Source: Schoenoplectus triqueter (taxonomy: Eukaryota; Streptophyta; Magnoliopsida; Poales; Cyperaceae). Taken from it: 64,000 nucleotides of DNA. Where the stretch lies: NCBI GenBank assembly GCA_964058805.1, contig CAXKVV010002144.1, forward strand, positions 1,364,001-1,428,000, given 5' to 3'. Positions 58,300 to 64,000 of this stretch are shown in pieces. Position 1 is the first letter of the stretch. Each line of letters opens with the position of its first letter. A program made the translations under genes and the position numbers. The notes under the pieces were generated by a model. It searched no databases. It was not told where the DNA came from and worked only from the letters and a program-made list of their open reading frames with translations.

Positions 58300-61200
58300 C
58301 CCGTGTTCATGTTTTGCGCTCCCCGACTCGCTTTCGGCGGTACCGAGGGCGTCGGGTCCCGTTTTAAGGTTTTGCGCTCCCCGACTCGTTTTCGGCGGTA
58401 CCGATGGCGTCGGGACTCGTTTTCATGTTTTGCGCTCCTCGACTCATTTTCGGCGGTACCGATGGCGTGGAGACCCATTTTCATGTTTTGCGCTCTCGGA
58501 CTCGTTTTCATGTTTTGCGCCCCCGGACTCGTTTTCGGCGGTACCTTGGGCGTTGGGTCCCGTGTTCATGTTTTGCGCTCCCCGACTCGTTTTCGGCGGT
58601 ACCGATGGCGTCGGGACCCGTTTTCATGTTTTGCGCTCTCGGACTCGATTTCGGCAGTACCGAGGGCGTCGGGTCCCGTTTTCATGTTTTGCGCGCCAGA
58701 ACTCGATTTCGGCGGTACCGAGGGCGTCGGGACCCGTTTGCATGTTTTGCGCGCCCGTACTCGATTTCGGCCGAACCGATGGCGTCGGGACCCGTTTTCA
58801 TGTTTTGCGCTCTCGGACTCGATTTCGGCAGTACCGAGGGCGTCGAGTCAGGTTTTCATGTTTTGCGCGCCCACACTCGGTTTCGGCGGTACCGAGGGCT
58901 TCGGGTCCCGTTTTCTTGTTTTGCGCACCCGGACTCTTTTTCGGCGGTACCGACAGCGTCGGGTTCCGTGTTCATGTTTTGCGCTCCTCGACTCATTTTC
59001 GGTGGTACCGATGGCGTGGAGACCCGTTTTCATGTTTTGCGCTCTCGGACTCGTTTTCATGTTTTGTGCCTCAGGACTCGTTTTCGGCGGTACCGAGGGC
59101 TTTGGGTCCCGTGTTCATGTTTTGCGCTCCCCGACTCGTTTTCGGCGGTACCGATGGCGTCGGGACCCGTTTTCATGTTTTGCCCTCTCGGACTCGATTT
59201 CGGCAGTACCGAGGGCGTCGGGTTCCGTTTTCATGTTTTGCGCGCCCGAACTCGGTTTCGGCGGTACCGATGGCGTCGGGTCACGTTTTCGGCGGTACCG
59301 AGGGCGTCGGGTCCCGTGTTCATGTTTTGCGCTCCGCGACACGTTTTCGGCGGTACCGATCGCGTCGGGACCCGTTTTCATGTTTTGCGCTCTCGGACTC
59401 GATTTCGGCAGTACCGAGGGCGTCGAGTCAGGTTTTCATGTTTTACGCGCCCACACTCGGTTTCGGCGGTACCGAGGGCTTCGGGTCCCGTTTTCTTGTT
59501 TTGCGCACCCGGACTCGTTTTCGGCGATACCGACAGCGTCGGGTTCCGTGTTCATGTTTTGCGCTCCTCGACTCATTTTCGGTGGTACCGATGGCGTGGA
59601 GACCCGTTTTCATGTTTTGCGCTCTCGGACTCGTTTTCATGTTTTGCGCCCCCGGACTCGTTTTCGGCGGTACCGAGGGCGTTGGGTCCCGTGATCATGT
59701 TTTGCACTCCCCGACTCGTTTTCGGCGGTACCGAGGGCGTCGGGTCCCGTTTTCACGTTTGGCGCGTCCGGACTCGGTTTCGGCAGTACCGAGGGCGTCG
59801 GGACCCGTTATCATGTTTTGCGCTCCCGGACCCGGTTTCGGCGGTACCGAGGGCGTCGGGTCCCGTTTTCATGTTTTGCGCTCCCCGACTCATTTTCGGC
59901 GGTACCGAGGGCGTCGGTCCCGTTTTCATGTTTTGCGCTCCTCGACTCGTTTTCGGCGGTACCGATGGCGTCGGGACCCGTTTTCATGTTTTGCGCTCTC
60001 GGACTCGATTTCGGCCGTACCGAGGGCGTCGGGTCCCGTTTTCATGTTTTGCGCGCTCGAACTCGGTTTCGGCGGTACCGAAGGCTTCGGGTCCCGTTTT
60101 CATGTTTTGCGCACCCGGACTCGTTTTCGGCGGTACCGAGGGCGTCGGGTCCCGTGTTCATGTTTTGCGCTCCGCGACTCGTTTTCGGCGGTACCGATGG
60201 CGTCGGGACCCGTTTTTATGTTTTGCGCACCCGGACTCGATTTCGGCCGTACCGAGGGCGTCGGGTCCCGTTTTCATGTTTTGCGCACCCGGACTCGATT
60301 TCGGCCGTACCGAGGGAGTCGGGTCCCGTTTTCATGTTTTGCGCTCCTCGACTCGATTTCGGCGGTACCGATGGCGTCAGGACCCGTTTTCATTTTTTGC
60401 GCTCTCGGACTCGATTTCGACAGTACCGAGGGCGTCGGGACCTGTTTTCATGTTTTGCGCGCCAAACTCGGTTTCGGCGGTACCGAGGGCGTCAGGTCCC
60501 GTTTTCATGTTTTGCGCTCCCCGACTCATTTTCGGCGGTACCGATGGCGTCGGGACCCGTTTTCAAGTTTTGCGCTCTCGGACTCGATTTCGGCAGTACC
60601 GAGGGCGTCGGGTCCCGTTTTCATGTTTTGCGCGCCCAAACTCGGTTTCGGCGGTACCGAGGGCTTCGGGTCCCGTTTTCATGTTTTGCGCACCCGGACT
60701 CGTTTTCGGCGGTACCGAGGGCGTCGAGTCCGTGTTCATGTTCTGCGCTCCGCGATTGTTTTCGGCGGTACCGATGGCGTCGGGACCCGTTTTCATGTTT
60801 TGCGCTCTCGAACTCGGTTTCGGCGGTACCGAGGGTGTCGGGTTCGTTTTCATGTTTTGCGCGCCCGGACTCGTTTTCGGCGGTACCGAGGGCGTCGAGA
60901 CCCGTTTTCAAGTTTCGCGCGCCCGGACTCGTTTTCGGCGGTACAGAGGGCGACGGGTCCCAATTTCATATTTTGCGCGCCCGGATTCGTTTTCGGCGGT
61001 ACAGAGGGCGTCGGGTCCCGTTTTCTAAATTTGGGCGCTCGAACTCGTTTTCGGCGGTACCGAGGGCGTCGGGTCCCGTTTTCACGTTTTGCGCGTCCGG
61101 ACTAGGTTTCGGCAATACCGAGGGCGTCGGGACCCGTTAGCATGTTTTGCGCTCCCGGACCCGGTTTCGGCGGTACCGAGGGCGTCGGGTCCCGTTTTCA

Positions 61201-64000
61201 TGTTTTGCGCTCCCCGACTCGTTTTCGGCGGTACCGAGGGCGTCGGGACCCGTTTTCATGTTTTGCGCTCCCAGACCCGGTTTCGGCGGTACCGAGGGCG
61301 TCGGGTCCCGTTTTCATGTTTTGCGCTCCCCGACTCATTTTCGGCGGTACCGAGGGCGTCGGACCCGTTTTCATGTTTTGCGCTCTCGGACTTGATTTCG
61401 GCCGTACCGAGGGCGTCGGGTCCCGTTTTCATGTTTTGCACTCTCGAACTCGGTTTCGGCGGTACCGAGGGCTTCGGGTCCCGTTTTCATGTTTTGCGCG
61501 CCCGAACTCGGTTTCGGCGGTACCGAGGGCGTCGGGTCCCGTTTTCATGTTTTGCGCCCCCGGACTAGTTTTCAACGGTACCGAGGGCGTCGGGTCCCGT
61601 GTTCATGTTTTGCGCTCCACGACTCGTTTTCGGCGGTACCGATGGCGTCGAGACCCGTTTTCAAGTTTCGTGCGCCCGGACTCGTTTTCAGCGGTACAGA
61701 GGGCGACGGGTCCCAATTTCATGTTTTGCGCGCTCGGATTCGTTTTCGGCGGTACCGAGTGCGTCGGGTCCCGTTTTCTAAATTTGGGCGCTCGAACTCG
61801 TTTTCGGCGGTACAGAGTGCGTCGGGTCCCGTTTTCACGTTTTGCGCGTCCGGACTCGGTTTCGGCTGTACCAAGGGCGTCGGGACCCGTTATCATGTTT
61901 TGCGCTCCCGGACCCGGTTTCGGCGGTCCCGAGGGCGTCGGGTCCCGTTTTCATGTTTTGCGCTCCCCGACTCATTTTCGGCGGTACCGAGCGCGTCGGT
62001 CCCGTTTTCATGTTTTGCGCTCCCCGACTCGTTTTCGGCGGTACCGATGGCGTCGGGACCCGTTTTCGTGTTTTGCGCTCCCGACTCATTTTCGGCAGTA
62101 CCGATTGCGTCGGGACCCGTTTTCCTGTTTTGTGCTCCCCGACTCATTTTCGGTGGTACCGATGGCGTTGGGACCCGTTTTCATGTTTTGCGCTCTCGGA
62201 CTCGTTTTCGGCGGCGCCGAGGGCGTCGGGTCCCGTTTTCATCTTTTGCGCTCTCAGACTCGGTTTCGACAATACCGACGGCGTCGGGTCCCGTTTTCAT
62301 GTTTTGCGCTCCCCGACTCGCTTTCGGCGGTACCGAGGGCGTCGGGTCCCGTTTTAAGGTTTTGCGCTCCCCGACTCGTTTTCGGCGGTACCGATGGCGT
62401 CGGGACCCGTTTTCATGTTTTGCGCTCCTCGACTCATTTTCGGCGGTACCGATGGCGTGGAGACCCATTTTCATGTTTTGCGCTCTCGGACTCGTTTTCA
62501 TGTTTTGCGCCCCCGGACTCGTTTTCGGCGGTACCTTGGGCGTCGGGTCCCGTGTTCATGTTTTGCGCTCCCCGACTCGTTTTCGGCGGTACCGATGGCG
62601 TCGGGACCCGTTTTCATGTTTTGCGCTCTCGGACTCGATTTCGGCAGTACCGAGGGCGTCGGGTCCCGTTTTCATGTTTTGCGCGCCAGAACTCGATTTC
62701 GGCGGTACCGAGGGCGTCGGGACCCGTTTGCATGTTTTGCGCGCCCGGACTCGATTTCGGCCGTACCGATGGCGTCGGGACCCGTTTTCATGTTTTGCGC
62801 TCTCGGACTCGATTTCGGCAGTACCGAGGGCGTCGAGTCAGGTTTTCATGTTTTGCGCGCCCACACTCGGTTTCGGCGGTACCGAGGGCTTCGGGTCCCG
62901 TTTTCTTGTTTTGCGCACCCGAACTCGTTTTCGGCGGTACCGACAGCGTCGGGTTCCGTGTTCATGTTTTGCGCTCCTCGACTCATTTTCGGTGGTACCG
63001 ATGGCGTGGAGACCCGTTTTCATGTTTTGCGCTCTCGGACTCGTTTTCATGTTTTGCGCCCCAGGACTCGTTTTCGGCGGTACCGAGGGCTTTGGGTCCC
63101 GTGTTCATGTTTTGCGCTCCCCGACTCGTTTTCGGCGGTACTGATGGCGTCGGGACCCGTTTTCATGTTTTGCCCTCTCGGACTCGATTTCGGCAGTACC
63201 GAGGGCGTCGGGTTCCGTTTTCATGTTTTGCGCGCCCGAACTCGGTTTCGGCGGTACCGATGGCGTCGGGTCACGTTTTCGGCGGTACCGAGGGCGTCGG
63301 GTCCCGTGTTCATGTTTTGCGCTCCGCGACACGTTTTCGGCGGTACCGATCGCGTCGGGACCCGTTTTCATGTTTTGCGCTCTCGGACTCGATTTCGGCA
63401 GTACCGAGGGCGTCGAGTCAGGTTTTCATGTTTTACGCGCCCACACTCGGTTTCGGCGGTACCGAGGGCTTCGGGTCCCGTTTTCTTGTTTTGCGCACCC
63501 GGACTCGTTTTCGGCGGTACCGACAGCGTCGGGTTCCGTGTTCATGTTTTGCGCTCCTCGACTCATTTTCGGTGGTACCGATGGCGTGGAGACACGTTTT
63601 CATGTTTTGCGCTCTCGGACTCGTTTTCATGTTTTGCGCCCCCGGACTCGTTTTCGGCGGTACCGAGGGCGTTGGGTCCCGTGTTCATGTTTTGCACTCC
63701 CCGACTCGTTTTCGGCGGTACCGAGGGCGTCGGGTCCCGTTTTCACGTTTTGCGCGTCCGGACTCGGTTTCGGCAGTACCGAGGGCGTCGGGACCCGTTA
63801 TCATATTTTGCGCTCCCGGACCCGGTTTCGGCGGTACTGAGGGCGTCGGGTCCCGTTTTCATGTTTTGCGCTCCCCGACTCATTTTCGGCGGTACCGAGG
63901 GCTTCGGTCCCGTTTTCATGTTTTGCGCTCCTCGACCCGTTTTCGGCGGTACCGATGACGTCGGGACCCGTTTTCATGTTTTGCGCTCTCGGACTCGATT
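58300..64000. repeat. Large direct duplication in satellite, offset 3990 bp
   Basis: From about 58300 the monomer series recurs at 62290 and continues to the window end (59998/64000). Diagnostic features keep an exact 3990 offset: GTTTTAAGGTTTTGCGCTCC, CGGTACCTTGGGCG, GTCGAGTCAGGTTTTCATG (twice), CGACAGCGTCGGGTTCCG (twice), a 36-bp-scale short monomer GTCACGTTTTCGGCGG, and the truncated monomers. Only a few substitutions are visible (for example CGTTGGG to CGTCGGG), so it is recent. Confidence 0.88.

Larger units (their letters stand above)
49296..64000 (+). repeat. 58-bp satellite array, polarity B (about 254 monomers), runs off the window
   Basis: Continuous satellite from the 5.6-kb block to the window end. 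It is enriched in a 27-bp truncated monomer (about 11 occurrences from 50.7 to 63.6 kb) and in the GGAGACCCG variant. Large duplications occur: 50.4-51.2 kb matches 53.1-53.9 kb (offset 2672) and 58.3-60.0 kb matches 62.3-64.0 kb (offset 3990). An 11-bp-scale duplication of TCCCAATTTC is seen near 51410. No gene is supported. Confidence 0.97.

Noticed and set aside
1..64000. CRISPR array
   Set aside because: Units are contiguous 58-bp monomers that all resemble each other, with no unique spacers or cas genes, and the elements around them are plant retrotransposons.
1..64000. CENP-B box in the monomer
   Set aside because: Neither strand fits the core TTCG-N4-A-N2-CGGG by eye: after TTCG the fifth following base is not A in the common monomers. 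A motif scan over all variants was not possible.
1..64000. rRNA, tRNA or telomeric repeats
   Set aside because: No cloverleaf, rDNA core or TTTAGGG tract was recognised. The tRNA-like string at 14829-14840 is the PBS only.

Overview
The window looks like plant nuclear heterochromatin. About 47 kb of the 64 kb is a GC-rich tandem satellite with a 58-bp monomer. It is interrupted by Ty3/gypsy and Ty1/copia LTR-retrotransposon sequence and by two non-satellite blocks of uncertain class. Evidence for a plant is the initiator-Met tRNA primer-binding site, the plant-type Gag-Pol polyprotein, the copia RNase H tail with its AAGTGGGAGAT polypurine tract, and plant TATA boxes. The species cannot be named. 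GTGGGCCCCAC-like motifs near 45.2 kb recall grass intergenic DNA, but that is weak. No host gene, rRNA or tRNA gene was recognised.

Layout. 1-9789: satellite in one polarity (polarity A). 9790-15505: an intact, young Ty3/gypsy element on the minus strand, with 663-bp LTRs, PBS, PPT and one 1491-residue gag-pol frame. 15506-18659: the same satellite in the opposite polarity (polarity B), kept to the window end. 18660-21132: a 5'-truncated copia element (3' LTR, PPT, RNase H tail). 21133-27114: satellite. About 25.8-36.8 kb: a 2603-bp higher-order repeat in which an 872-bp non-satellite insert recurs four times (27115, 29718, 32321, 34925) between satellite blocks. 35797-43651: satellite. 43652-49295: a 5.6-kb non-satellite, partly very AT-rich block with minisatellites and promoter-like signals, possibly a truncated long-LTR retroelement. 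49296-64000: satellite with large segmental duplications (offsets 2672 and 3990 bp).

How it fits together. The only convincing functional protein gene is gag-pol of the gypsy element. The many long open frames over the satellite follow from the monomer composition and are not called genes. The main structural observations are: (i) satellite polarity flips exactly across the gypsy element, whose flanks do not form a target-site duplication, so the element marks an inversion or ectopic-recombination breakpoint, or an assembly join; (ii) the other non-satellite blocks interrupt single monomers nearly in phase without target-site duplications; (iii) nested higher-order repeats of 580, 753, 870, about 1590-1790, 2603, 2672 and 3990 bp record recent unequal exchange; (iv) the 872-bp insert carries a cluster of stem-loops with compensatory arm changes.

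All repeat boundaries and offsets were read by eye from the sequence. Percent identities were not computed, except the LTR pair, which was compared base by base.
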